A stretch of DNA of 46,259 bases from a virus. The stretch covers positions 1-46,259 of the IMG/VR virus record IMGVR_UViG_3300046009_011857. One strand, given 5' to 3'. This document shows positions 1 to 7,432 of this stretch, one piece after another (position 1 is the first letter of the stretch; each line of letters opens with the position of its first letter). A program made the translations under genes and the position numbers. The notes under the pieces are model-generated. The model searched no databases and was not told the origin of the DNA. It saw only the letters and a list, made by a program, of their open reading frames with translations.

Positions 1-287
1 TTCATTTCCGCGGCTACCTGAGCAAGCATGTTTTGGTAAACATTTTGCTTTTCAGCAAACGTTGTTGGCTTAGCTTGAGGCATAGCAGGTGGAACCATTC
101 CCATTTTTTCCATTAAACTTGAACGTAACGCTGGGTTTGTGTTACTTGTGTTTAGTTTAATAGTTGGCCATTCTTCTTGTTGTGTAAAAGATTCTTGAAT
201 CTTTTGTTTTCCAAGATTGGCTAATTCTTCTTTCAAAACTTCTCTAACTGACTCTTTAATAAGATTTTTTAGTTTTTGTGTTTCCAT
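1..287 (-). CDS. Hypothetical protein, partial (C-terminus outside window)
   Basis: The reading frame opens at the ATG at 285-287 and runs off the left edge, giving about 95 residues. The first 35 residues (METQKLKNLIKESVREVLKE...) are a charged, probably helical segment. A Pro/Met-rich stretch and a second helix follow. I do not recognise the family. An ATATTTATT box (about 290-299) lies just upstream, and the virion-gene context suggests a structural or assembly role. That role is inference. Confidence 0.7.
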   Translation of the reverse strand, partial: METQKLKNLIKESVREVLKEELANLGKQKIQESFTQQEEWPTIKLNTSNTNPALRSSLMEKMGMVPPAMPQAKPTTFAEKQNVYQNMLAQVAAEM

Positions 288-298
288 ATTAATAAATA

Positions 299-1603
299 TT
301 AAGGTTCAAGATTTTGTTCGTCTATAATTAGTTTTAATTCTTCAACTAAAACAGTAGGTTCTAAAGTAAATGATGGGCGAGATTGTAAAACTATGAATCC
401 ACTTCTATCCAACACCACAGCGTAACGACGTTTATTACCAGCTACGACAAATCGAGGATCATTTTCTTCATATACAGCAAATCGGAATCCTCTATATGTA
501 ACACCATCTAACAATCCTAATTGACCTAAATTACCTCCAGACAATAAATTAGCAATTTCTGATGGGTCTAAGTTATCATTAATAGCTTGATCAATAACAT
601 CACTTATTGGTAATAACCTAGATTTTTGGTATTGTACTTCGGCAACTAAATCGTCAAGGGCGGATCGAGTAATGCCTATAATTATAGTAATAGAATCTAA
701 AGTTAATATAACGTTTACTATTTTTTGTACAACCTTAGGTGTTGTAGGTATAGGGAATAATAATAAAATGTTTAATGCTAATGATGTTATAGTAAGTATT
801 AGCTCTAAGGTTTTAAAAGTATCTCTAATCTTTGTTATTTGACGTTCAGCGCTATTTAATGATACTAAAGCAGCATCACGTGTTACTCTTGCTTTTAAAA
901 CGTCTTGTTTAGTTTCAATTGATTCGATTTGATCATTTACTGAGTCTACAAGTTCACCTAGTTGTTGAACATTAGCAGATAGTGCCTGGATTTGATCATT
1001 TAATATTTTAGCAATAACAAATAATAATGCGGCTTTAGCTACTGCTTTAATAGCGGCCTTATTCTTTTTTACAAACGCTCTAGCATTATTTAAAGTAATT
1101 TTTTTACGTTTAGTTTTTACTTTAATTGTACTTTTTAATTTTTGGGCATCTGCTTTTCGTCTTAAAGAAATACCTGATATTACTATACCTAATTGGTTTT
1201 TTATAACATTAATACGTGCTTTAACTCCATTTATGAATTTAGTAGCTTGTTGTATTTCTTTTTGTGCTTTTTTCTTTGCAAGTTCTGCAACATTTGCTTT
1301 TCCAACAGCACCATTTAATTGCTGTTTTTGTATAGCTTGAATATCGGCTCCTGGTTGATTAACAGCAGCAGCATATTCTTTAGGATCAGGTGCAAATGAA
1401 GCTGCTAGTCTTAAAGCTTGTACTGTATCAACATTAGTATTACCTAATGCTTTTGCAAACGCAGAAGCTTGTGCTGCTGCTATTGTAGCCTGATTGTATA
1501 CTGCTTCTGCTTTTTTATATTGTCTTTCTCCATCATTATACAATTTAGTAGCATCGTCTAATGCTTTCTGGGCAGCTTTTATTCTTTCCTCTGTAGTAGC
1601 CAT
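299..1603 (-). CDS. Putative virion structural protein with coiled coils and hydrophobic segments
   Basis: 434 aa. Residues 1-130 are Ala/Lys/Gln-rich and predicted helical or coiled coil. A hydrophobic stretch near 185-200 is followed by another coiled-coil segment (about 205-245). Two strongly hydrophobic segments (about 262-285 and 290-312) could enter a membrane. The C-terminal 80 residues look globular. The start codon overlaps the stop of the spike-like gene upstream by one base, so the two are cotranscribed. No family is recognised. Position among baseplate/late genes suggests a virion protein, possibly a tape-measure-like or membrane-interacting component; both are inference. Confidence 0.6.
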   Translation of the reverse strand: MATTEERIKAAQKALDDATKLYNDGERQYKKAEAVYNQATIAAAQASAFAKALGNTNVDTVQALRLAASFAPDPKEYAAAVNQPGADIQAIQKQQLNGAVGKANVAELAKKKAQKEIQQATKFINGVKARINVIKNQLGIVISGISLRRKADAQKLKSTIKVKTKRKKITLNNARAFVKKNKAAIKAVAKAALLFVIAKILNDQIQALSANVQQLGELVDSVNDQIESIETKQDVLKARVTRDAALVSLNSAERQITKIRDTFKTLELILTITSLALNILLLFPIPTTPKVVQKIVNVILTLDSITIIIGITRSALDDLVAEVQYQKSRLLPISDVIDQAINDNLDPSEIANLLSGGNLGQLGLLDGVTYRGFRFAVYEENDPRFVVAGNKRRYAVVLDRSGFIVLQSRPSFTLEPTVLVEELKLIIDEQNLEP

Positions 1604-2805
1604 TATAAAGTATATGTTGTGTTAGAAAGTAAATAATTAGTTTTTTCTAAATTAGTTGAATTACTACTAATATATTTTTGTAAAGCCTCTGCTGCTAAAC
1701 TAACCTGTGTAATAGTTAAACCTTCAGGAGTAGACTTAGCATCAATTATAGATGTACTAAAATCACTTAGGGCTTGAAATAATCCTGTTAAAAACTCTCT
1801 TAAATTATTCCCTAATACTAAAGGTTGAGTAGTTTGAGCATTATTGTATGGACCTAAAAATATATTATTATCTTGTAATGTAATTCCTACTTTATTGCTT
1901 TGTAAATAAACACTTCCTTGAGAATATAGTTCGATTCCTGTTCTACCAAACAATAAAACTTCATCTGATTTAGAAGAAATAATAACTCTGTCTGCATTTA
2001 ATATTGCTTGAGGGTCACTAAAATCTCTAATTCCAATAGGTGCTGTAATGTTACTTAAAGTAACATTTCTTATGTTTAAAGGAATTATTTGTTGTGATGT
2101 AAGATAAAGTGAAGAACCATCTAAATTTATATCTTCAATGTATAAATCAGAATCAGAAAGTTTATCATTATGTTGGTTTGAAAGTATCAATATGGGATTA
2201 CTATCTAATTCAGTTGGATTAGTAGACCAAGGAGATAAATCCTGAATGCCTGATTTATTTGTACTTCCAAAACGAATAGCATTACCAAATCTGCCCTCTA
2301 GTATATAATCACCCTCAAATGTTTGTAAACCCCTAAAATCTTGATTTTCAGTAAATGAATTATACAATAAGTTTTTATTTTCCTCTATAAACAAACCATT
2401 AAACTGAGGGCTATTCCAAGCATTAATTACAGTGCTGTAGTATGTTTCTTCAGTTTTACTAGTAATTGGAGAAGGAGCTGAAGGTAAATTTTGTAGTAAT
2501 ACTATTTCACCAGGTAATGGGAAATATTTTTGATTAGGGTATAAAGGTAAGGCAGTAGGTAACTTAGCAAGTTCATTATCTGTTAAGTTTTCTAAAGGTA
2601 TTTCTTGATCCTCAATATATTCTTGATATAGTATAGTACCAATACCAGCCCAACCACCATTATCTAACCACACTTGTTGAGGAACACTTCTTTCATCTAA
2701 CATAACAGCATATACCTTACCTACCTTATATTCAATTGGAGGTAAATAGTTGTTATTACCGATAGCGGTTGTAATAAACGAAAGTCCTTCTCGTACACGT
2801 GTCAT
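1603..2805 (-). CDS. Putative baseplate spike / gp5-like structural protein
   Basis: 400 aa. The N-terminal third contains a beta-rich segment ending in YFPLPGEIVLL, which resembles the OB-fold of phage spike and VgrG/gpV proteins. The stretch EGRFGNAIRFGST (about 169-181) is typical of the region following that fold in T4-like baseplate hub/spike proteins. Residues 190-310 are repetitive short beta segments (DLYIEDINL, VYLQSNKVGI) consistent with a beta-helix needle. The C-terminus is helical. The lysozyme domain of T4 gp5 is absent. It abuts genes on both sides by one base, so translation is probably coupled. The assignment rests on motif impression and should be tested by profile search. 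Confidence 0.55.
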   Translation of the reverse strand: MTRVREGLSFITTAIGNNNYLPPIEYKVGKVYAVMLDERSVPQQVWLDNGGWAGIGTILYQEYIEDQEIPLENLTDNELAKLPTALPLYPNQKYFPLPGEIVLLQNLPSAPSPITSKTEETYYSTVINAWNSPQFNGLFIEENKNLLYNSFTENQDFRGLQTFEGDYILEGRFGNAIRFGSTNKSGIQDLSPWSTNPTELDSNPILILSNQHNDKLSDSDLYIEDINLDGSSLYLTSQQIIPLNIRNVTLSNITAPIGIRDFSDPQAILNADRVIISSKSDEVLLFGRTGIELYSQGSVYLQSNKVGITLQDNNIFLGPYNNAQTTQPLVLGNNLREFLTGLFQALSDFSTSIIDAKSTPEGLTITQVSLAAEALQKYISSNSTNLEKTNYLLSNTTYTL

Positions 2806-3161
2806 TATTTATCTGTATTAGGTCCTAAAAGATTGTTATTAACCTCATGAACAGCAGAAAATAATTGTTCTTTTTCAGCTTCACTTAAAATAAAACTAGC
2901 TGCTTCATCTGGAGAGGCAGACATAGCACGTTGAACAATACCGGCCAATTTGATTAGCTGTTCGTCATTTTTAACACTAATGTTTAAATGTTCAGCAATC
3001 AACGGAACTATCATAAGAGCTGATTGAGAATCCTTAACCAATGGTTTTAGAGTCTCAATCAAGTCTTTAATTTGTTTCTCTTTATCTTTAGAGTTAACAT
3101 ATATATCTTTAAGTAAATCGGAGAATTTTTTATTACCCCACATTACTTGTTCAAAATTCAT
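2805..3161 (-). CDS. Hypothetical helical protein
   Basis: 118 aa, almost entirely predicted helix with no Cys. It begins MNFEQVMWGNKKFSDLLKD and stops one base into the start of the spike-like gene, so it is the first gene of the three-gene virion unit. An ATATTTATAA box lies upstream at about 3175-3185 and is a candidate late promoter. Family not recognised. A small baseplate or assembly factor is possible from context only. Confidence 0.65.
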   Translation of the reverse strand: MNFEQVMWGNKKFSDLLKDIYVNSKDKEKQIKDLIETLKPLVKDSQSALMIVPLIAEHLNISVKNDEQLIKLAGIVQRAMSASPDEAASFILSEAEKEQLFSAVHEVNNNLLGPNTDK

Positions 3162-3200
3162 ATCTTATTTTTTGATTATAAATATAGAAGCAAACAAAAG

Positions 3201-3998
3201 TTATATATTTACATAACCATCATCATAGTACTTATTGAATAGATCAACATATACGATTTTCAATTTCTTAGTAATCTTAGTAATTTGAGGGGTATCAACA
3301 TCAATCATCTCACGAATGTAGATATACAATGCTTTCTTATTAAAAATATCCAACGCTTCACGTTTACGGAATAACTCCATAACTGCATCTGCTGTTTTAG
3401 CATCTATATCTTTAGGGAATAATTTATGAAGATGTTTATCTATGTAACGAACATACAAACCCATAAATTCACTAAGGTTATGATCTTGACCATAATGGCT
3501 ATTCATTACTTCTTCCTTAACTTTTTTATCGTCATCTACCTCAACTAAGTCACCTTTGTCTTGTAGTTTCTGATAGTTTTTCTTATTTTTAAGGATCAAA
3601 TAGCGTTTAGCAATTGTGCCAAAATAAGAGTAAGCCTTACCTTTTTCGGGTTTATATAGCTTTAATTTTTCAAGTAAGAAAGCAATTACTTCTTGTTGTA
3701 CATCTTCTACTGATTCACCATCGGTATAATAAAACTTAAATGTGTGAATGATATTTTGAGTTAACTTAAAAAAACCATATTCAACACGTTCACGGTAAAC
3801 AGTATTCCTAAAGTCCTGATCTTCCGATTTAACATACTCAACAATAGCGTTTTGTGTGTCCTCAGTAAAATAAGTATTAGATGTTTTCGGCTTACGCTTA
3901 CGTGGCTTCCCTGATTTAGTTAACTCAATCGTTAATGAACTATCTTCTATTGCTATTGATTCTGTTTGTTCCACGGGCTTCATTAAGGTTAAAGTCAT
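3201..3998 (-). CDS. gp55: Late-transcription sigma factor, T4 gp55-like
   Basis: 265 aa. A basic linker (about 30-40, KPRKRKPK) precedes a sigma-70 region 2-like core. Residues 95-140 contain ESVEDVQQEVIAFLLEKL and GKAYSYFGTIAKRYL, matching the acidic helix and aromatic -10-melting helix of the gp55/sigma-70 family. There is no region 4, as in T4 gp55, so -35 contact would not be expected. Known role in the family: binds host core RNA polymerase and, with the sliding clamp, directs late promoters. Its first 59 bases overlap the upstream gene; starting at Met6 would cut this to 44. Probably recognises the ATATTTATA boxes seen before late genes (inference). Confidence 0.8.
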   Translation of the reverse strand: MTLTLMKPVEQTESIAIEDSSLTIELTKSGKPRKRKPKTSNTYFTEDTQNAIVEYVKSEDQDFRNTVYRERVEYGFFKLTQNIIHTFKFYYTDGESVEDVQQEVIAFLLEKLKLYKPEKGKAYSYFGTIAKRYLILKNKKNYQKLQDKGDLVEVDDDKKVKEEVMNSHYGQDHNLSEFMGLYVRYIDKHLHKLFPKDIDAKTADAVMELFRKREALDIFNKKALYIYIREMIDVDTPQITKITKKLKIVYVDLFNKYYDDGYVNI

Positions 3999-4260
3999 TT
4001 AATTCTCTTTGTAATGTTTTTACACTTTCAAAAAACCAACCAACCTCATCATCCGATTGGAAAGTTCCTTTAGCGTCTATATCTTCTAATCTTTTATTAG
4101 CAAAGTCAACTGTGTTGGAAAATTTAGTAATATATTGTTCTTGCGAATCAACAATTTCCTCTAACATTTCAACTTTTTTAAACAGGTTATAAATCGTATA
4201 ACCGGCTACACCCAATAAAAGAAATAATGTAATAATAGTAGTTATCATAATTAATTCCAT
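3940..4260 (-). CDS. Membrane-anchored coiled-coil protein
   Basis: 106 aa. One N-terminal transmembrane helix (residues 5-25, IMITTIITLFLLLGVAGYT) is followed by a coiled coil (28-65) and a soluble tail with the acidic-aromatic motif SDDEVGWFFESVK. Similar short proteins sit near late genes in many T4-like phages, but I cannot name the family. The start overlaps the end of the upstream gene by 10 bases. The end overlaps the sigma gene by 59 bases in another frame. Confidence 0.7.
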   Translation of the reverse strand: MELIMITTIITLFLLLGVAGYTIYNLFKKVEMLEEIVDSQEQYITKFSNTVDFANKRLEDIDAKGTFQSDDEVGWFFESVKTLQRELNDFNLNEARGTNRINSNRR

Positions 4261-4433
4261 TCATCGTGTTCAATAGAAATAGTATCATGCAATGATTTAA
4301 CTAATTCTTTAATTCGCTCCATAATAGTAATAATTTCGCTTAATGAAGAAGATGTATTAATAGCAACTTCTAACGCGCGGATTTGGTTTTCAATTTTACC
4401 AACCTTGTTTAGGGCTTGTTCTTTGTATTTCAT
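4251..4433 (-). CDS. Small coiled-coil protein
   Basis: 60 aa, predicted as one long amphipathic helix with heptad-like hydrophobic spacing (KIENQIRALEVAINTSSSL...IKELVKSLHDTI). It overlaps the next gene by 10 bases, so the two and the sigma factor probably form one operon. A TATATTG box about 25 bases upstream, with a TTGG 20 bases before it, is a plausible promoter. Function unknown. Confidence 0.6.
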   Translation of the reverse strand: MKYKEQALNKVGKIENQIRALEVAINTSSSLSEIITIMERIKELVKSLHDTISIEHDEWN

Positions 4434-4564
4434 TTTTTAGTAGTTTTAATTGCAATATACGACATGTTTTTAACACATCCAAGTTTTTACCGCTCTATTT
4501 TCTTAGGGCTTTTACACTTCTATCATCAATAGATACGTATATACGGCGATCTTGAGTAGAGAGA

Positions 4565-4595
4565 AAGCCTAAAAGACTTTCAATCAATTAGGCTT
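4565..4595 (-). terminator. Possible terminator hairpin
   Basis: Eight-base inverted repeat AAGCCTAA...TTAGGCTT overlapping the stop codon of the gene ending at 4594. On the minus strand it is followed by TCTCTC, a weak U-tract, so termination may be partial. Confidence 0.4.
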
Positions 4596-4863
4596 AATTA
4601 CGAAGTGAACCAACGATTTCTTTAAGGTTAACTTTTTTAATTTTATATGAAAAGGAATTCTTATCAATCAACATTTCAAGCATTTTTTGTTCAATAGGAT
4701 TATCAGTAACAAATACAGTTATATCATTTTCACCGCCATCACCAGGTACATCAATGAAATTAGTACTATCCAATTCCATATTAGGTTTAATTTGTTTTAA
4801 CAATTTGTTCATACGATTGATGAAAGCTGCTTTATCTCTATCGTGTAGTAAATATTCTGCCAT
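4594..4863 (-). CDS. Hypothetical protein
   Basis: 89 aa, mixed alpha/beta with a central beta-rich patch (ENDITVFVTDNPIEQ) and no Cys. It has its own upstream ATATTTATA box at about 4886-4896 with no obvious -33 element, unlike the accessory genes further on. It is followed by a hairpin. Family not recognised. Confidence 0.65.
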   Translation of the reverse strand: MAEYLLHDRDKAAFINRMNKLLKQIKPNMELDSTNFIDVPGDGGENDITVFVTDNPIEQKMLEMLIDKNSFSYKIKKVNLKEIVGSLRN

Positions 4864-4944
4864 GTTATAATTTTGTATTAATTGCTGAGTATAAATATAT
4901 GAATGGGGTTTCCGGGTAAAAAGATTACAAATATGAATAATAAC

Positions 4945-5412
4945 CTAAATACCAGCATTATTATCGACGATGATCTTATCGATAACACGCTCAGCCTCCC
5001 GTATACTAACGTTAAAACCTTCTTTATTCACATGGTATTGACTAAGGGATTGATGAACGAGTGTCTCGATGTATTCGGGCGACTTACACGCAAATGAATT
5101 AACTATATACCAAGGTATAATAACACCGGTACCTCCGTTAATCTCATTTAAACGTTGTTGTGGTGTACGGTCCGTATACCCAATCTTTAAAATACCCGAT
5201 TGTCCCTTACTTTCTAAGATATAGATATATCCCTGGTTAAATGATAAACTAGCATCAAAACGTTGACGCTTAACCCAATAGTGAACGTGTTCACAATGTG
5301 GGTTATTCTCATCTGGTGTAAGTGTGTATGCGTCCGTATACTTAACGGACATTCCCGCTGGTTTGGGGTAGTAATTTTCTTGAGCTTCCGCTGATGTAAT
5401 GTATGTAATCAT
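4945..5412 (-). CDS. GIY-YIG-superfamily protein (T5orf172/MUG113-type domain)
   Basis: 155 aa from the start chosen here. The core after about residue 60 reads GYIYILESKGQSGILKIGYT, then QRLNEINGG and a downstream Glu/His-containing helix (ETLVHQSL). This is the T5orf172/MUG113 variant of the GIY-YIG nuclease fold, known in phages, usually of unknown target. The frame also has an ATG 24 bases further upstream, but a -7 box (TACATTTG, 5418-5425) lies inside that extension. I therefore use the ATG at 5410-5412, which would give an almost leaderless mRNA. A nuclease acting on host DNA is possible; activity is not shown. Confidence 0.75.
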   Translation of the reverse strand: MITYITSAEAQENYYPKPAGMSVKYTDAYTLTPDENNPHCEHVHYWVKRQRFDASLSFNQGYIYILESKGQSGILKIGYTDRTPQQRLNEINGGTGVIIPWYIVNSFACKSPEYIETLVHQSLSQYHVNKEGFNVSIREAERVIDKIIVDNNAGI

Positions 5413-5417
5413 AATCG

Positions 5418-5450
5418 CAAATGTACGTATATACATTTGGTTTCCAAAAA
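5418..5450 (-). promoter_or_regulatory. Bacteroidota-type promoter with dyad at -33
   Basis: Minus strand reads TTTTTGGAAACC, then 13 bases, then TACATTTG. TTTG to the -7 box is N19. The ATG of the GIY-YIG gene lies 5 bases downstream of the -7 box. Confidence 0.75.
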
Positions 5451-5708
5451 GATCCGTATAAAAGAAAGGATTGCGGGTCTAGAAATGTTTGTCGAAAGGG
5501 GTATAAATGATTTTGCGGATGGCGGATATTCGTATATACGCGCGCCTTGGGTAAAGATCGTGGTCTTGCTGTGAATACGGGGAATTCCGCGCCATATATG
5601 CGCCGCGTCGATGGACCGCTATTGCCGTGGGCCCGTTGCGCCGTCGCTACGCTATCGCTCCGCTATCGTTTATTTTCATTTTCTTTTTTTTGTCATAATG
5701 CAAAAATA
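5451..5708. other. Gene-free, comparatively GC-rich interval
   Basis: About 260 bases without a credible gene. The middle (about 5530-5670) is strikingly richer in G and C than the rest of the window. It contains CGTATATACG (5531-5540), a GCGCGCC run and a short repeat around CGCTATCG (two copies near 5650-5668). Frames through it are short and have no recognisable protein character. It may hold an RNA or a binding-site cluster; nothing specific is identified. Confidence 0.5.
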
Positions 5709-5730
5709 ATGGCGAGTGGGGGCTCGCCAT
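5709..5730 (-). terminator. Rho-independent terminator
   Basis: On the minus strand, ATGGCGAG and CTCGCCAT pair around a short C-rich loop and are followed by TATTTTTG. It closes the transcript of the gene ending at 5740. Confidence 0.75.
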
Positions 5731-5739
5731 ATCCTTTAT

Positions 5740-6021
5740 TTAATAACCAAATCTAATACACCAAACCATGTCAGCATACTCCTCTATCGATTTATCACTA
5801 TATTGTCCTATTTGCTCTGCTTGAGCATATGCTATTATGCAATGTGGACATCCAGCATGTTTAACTTCCATTATACGTACCCAATTACTGCTTAACATTG
5901 GTCGTCCACATAATGTTCTGTATGTACCATCACCTGATTTGGCAATGTGTGCTGTGTTGCTCCATACATCACCTTTGCCTCCAAATAGATAATAACCACT
6001 GTTTAATTTGTTCTGATTCAT
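5740..6021 (-). CDS. Small putative zinc-binding protein
   Basis: 93 aa. An AHIAK segment, then TLCGRPM..NW and HAGCPHC place one Cys at about 38 and a CxxC pair at about 58-61, with nearby His, consistent with a zinc-binding knuckle. Similar HxxAK/CGR/CPxC proteins occur in phages and actinobacteria without assigned function. It has its own promoter cassette upstream and a strong terminator downstream, so it is a monocistronic accessory gene. Confidence 0.65.
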   Translation of the reverse strand: MNQNKLNSGYYLFGGKGDVWSNTAHIAKSGDGTYRTLCGRPMLSSNWVRIMEVKHAGCPHCIIAYAQAEQIGQYSDKSIEEYADMVWCIRFGY

Positions 6022-6040
6022 ATGTTTTAATTTTATAACA

Positions 6041-6076
6041 TAAATGTACGACGCGGGATTGGGTTACCCCGCGTCG
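6041..6076 (-). promoter_or_regulatory. Promoter overlapping a GC-rich hairpin
   Basis: -7 box TACATTTA at 6041-6048. The GGTAACC element is 13 bases upstream, as in the other cassettes. A 9-bp stem (6049-6057 with 6068-6076) spans the spacer, so the same bases can form a hairpin in RNA reading through from upstream. Confidence 0.7.
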
Positions 6077-6086
6077 CAAAAAAAAC

Positions 6087-6488
6087 TTAATTAGCTTCTG
6101 TTGTAGGTTCAATTAATATTGTTTCCTCAAATACCTCAATTACTTCATTGATCGCTTCATCTACTTCATCTATCAGGGTATCCACATTGAAATTAATATC
6201 ATCCAATTCAACTCGATTATCATAAGCGATACTGAATTCAGCTGAATCAAAGTCAATTACATCGCTGTTACTCATTCGGTCTAGTTTCCTATAGATTGCA
6301 TCGTGTAACTTGGATCTTAAATCATCCAAATCGACGTTTGGTTTTTGATGTAACTCTACTATGTCGTTTATTTCAGTGTCCAAATCGGATACTAACTCAT
6401 ACAATAGATTGGTAACATCGTCTTTACTGTAGATACTTGGGTAAGAACCCTTAACGCGTTGTATTGCGTTTTCAATTGATTTAATCAT
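6087..6488 (-). CDS. Acidic hypothetical protein
   Basis: 133 aa, rich in Asp and Glu. It opens MIKSIENAIQRVKGSYPSIY and continues as helices separated by acidic loops; the C-terminal 40 residues contain repeated DEV/NEV segments. The composition suggests a soluble protein, possibly a nucleic-acid mimic or inhibitor, but no family is recognised. It lies between two promoter cassettes and is probably transcribed singly. Confidence 0.6.
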   Translation of the reverse strand: MIKSIENAIQRVKGSYPSIYSKDDVTNLLYELVSDLDTEINDIVELHQKPNVDLDDLRSKLHDAIYRKLDRMSNSDVIDFDSAEFSIAYDNRVELDDINFNVDTLIDEVDEAINEVIEVFEETILIEPTTEAN

Positions 6489-6507
6489 ATTTTTTAATTT
6501 TATAACA

Positions 6508-6547
6508 TAAATGTACGAATCGAAACTGGGTTACCAAATGGTAACCC
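6508..6547 (-). promoter_or_regulatory. Promoter cassette with perfect 8-bp dyad
   Basis: -7 box TACATTTA (6508-6515) and TTTG at 6535-6538 with 19 bases between. The -33 region is embedded in GGGTTACC-ATTT-GGTAACCC (6528-6547), a perfect inverted repeat. Confidence 0.8.
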
Positions 6548-6560
6548 TTGTTTCTTAAAA

Positions 6561-6758
6561 TTAAAAGTATGAACCTCGTTTAGTATTGTTATCACTCCAT
6601 TGTTTCATTATCTCAACTGCTCTCATTATACCCGTTTTGTCCACATGTAGACGGGATACATTTAGCTGTTTAAACCATTCTTGAAACTCCGGTGTCGCTG
6701 TTGTCTCGTTTCGTTCTTGTTCGATTTCATTCAATCGTTCAATTGTAATTGTAATCAT
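6561..6758 (-). CDS. Hypothetical protein
   Basis: 65 aa, mostly helical, beginning MITITIERLNEIEQERNE. No conserved motif seen. Flanked on both sides by promoter cassettes, so an independent accessory gene, probably early. Confidence 0.55.
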   Translation of the reverse strand: MITITIERLNEIEQERNETTATPEFQEWFKQLNVSRLHVDKTGIMRAVEIMKQWSDNNTKRGSYF

Positions 6759-6777
6759 AACCTTTAATTTTATATTA

Positions 6778-6807
6778 TAAATGTAAGATGGGAAATTATG
6801 TTTCCCA
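6778..6807 (-). promoter_or_regulatory. Promoter cassette with dyad
   Basis: -7 box TACATTTA (6778-6785). The dyad TGGGAAA-ttatg-TTTCCCA (plus-strand reading, 6789-6807) covers the -33 region. Confidence 0.7.
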
Positions 6808-6811
6808 CCTT

Positions 6812-7075
6812 TTAAGATAATCCTATATTTGATATACCTAATTTAGATAACATATGAGCAACATCATCATCTGTTGCTTCATCATCATCAGATTGGTGTT
6901 TATCTTCATACACCATTGCTTTAATTATTGATACTTTAAATAACTCCATCATCGTTTCATTTTGATTTAATACTGAAGCGATTAATGTACTTAGGTCATT
7001 ACCTGTGCCTTCAACTTGTACTTGGATACCACCGTTTACTTGTTCAATACGAACGATTGTTTTTTCTTGATTCAT
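6812..7075 (-). CDS. Hypothetical protein
   Basis: 87 aa. The N-terminal half is beta-rich (TIVRIEQVNGGIQVQVEG), then helical, with a very acidic linker (QSDDDEATDDDVA) before a final helix ending SKLGISNIGLS. The acidic linker suggests two small domains or a flexible tail. Not recognised. It has its own promoter at 7095-7121. Confidence 0.55.
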   Translation of the reverse strand: MNQEKTIVRIEQVNGGIQVQVEGTGNDLSTLIASVLNQNETMMELFKVSIIKAMVYEDKHQSDDDEATDDDVAHMLSKLGISNIGLS

Positions 7076-7094
7076 AATTTTAAATTTTATAACA

Positions 7095-7121
7095 TAAATG
7101 TACGTTAAATAATTACGTTTC
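7095..7121 (-). promoter_or_regulatory. Promoter
   Basis: TACATTTA at 7095-7102 and AGAAACG 13 bases upstream, matching the cassette spacing but with a degenerate dyad. Confidence 0.6.
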
Positions 7122-7139
7122 TAATTTTAAATTTAATTA

Positions 7140-7277
7140 TATTAACATTTGGGAAACCCAACTCCACTTCGTAATGTTATGTTATCGATTTGGATAGGCG
7201 CCTAATGAAACGGGTGAAGAGATCAGAGGTAGGCTGCTTAGGACGTCTCGCCCCGCCACCCCAAAATGAAATTGGTC
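7140..7277 (-). ncRNA. Candidate small RNA gene
   Basis: A gene-free interval immediately downstream of two promoter-like cassettes reading the minus strand. The transcribed part is visibly more GC-rich than its surroundings. It can fold: GGGTG (about 7256-7260) with CACCC (about 7217-7221), and CCTAA with TTAGG further on, plus the palindrome TAGGCGCCTA. It ends near TTGGGTTTCCCAA (7147-7160), a hairpin-like dyad. One alternative frame reads about 30 codons without a usable start. A small RNA is favoured; a tiny peptide is not excluded. Confidence 0.45.
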
Positions 7278-7309
7278 TAAAGATATGAACATGAATTGGG
7301 TTCCCCAAA
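7278..7309 (-). promoter_or_regulatory. Promoter for candidate small RNA (inner)
   Basis: TATCTTTA (7278-7285) preceded by 12 bases and the dyad TTTGGGGAACCCAA. Same architecture as the gene promoters, but no start codon follows in a good frame. Confidence 0.6.
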
Positions 7310-7339
7310 TTTATTCCTTAATAAACCCCACTTAGCTCA

Positions 7340-7371
7340 TAAAGGTACGATTCATTTTTTGGGTTCCCAAA
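7340..7371 (-). promoter_or_regulatory. Promoter for candidate small RNA (outer)
   Basis: TACCTTTA (7340-7347) with TTTGGGAACCC 13 bases upstream. It lies 60 bases upstream of the inner promoter. The only ATG between them is followed at once by a stop. Confidence 0.6.
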
Positions 7372-7384
7372 TGAAGAAAGAAAT

Positions 7385-7409
7385 GCACCGACACGATTTG
7401 TGTCAGTGC
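7385..7409 (-). terminator. Rho-independent terminator
   Basis: Minus strand: GCACTGACAC-AAATC-GTGTCGGTGC followed by ATTTCTTTCTTC. A ten-pair stem with one wobble, placed just after the AT-hook gene. Confidence 0.8.
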
Positions 7410-7432
7410 TTTCTAAATGCGTTGTGCTTTAA

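Noticed and set aside
3175-3190. T4 late promoter TATAAATA
   Set aside because: The word appears only on the plus strand, opposite to the genes. The coding strand reads TATTTATA, so the canonical T4 late element is not present in functional orientation.
5547-5756. Plus-strand open frame in the GC-rich island
   Set aside because: Runs through a terminator of the opposite strand and has no protein-like pattern. Every other gene is on the minus strand.
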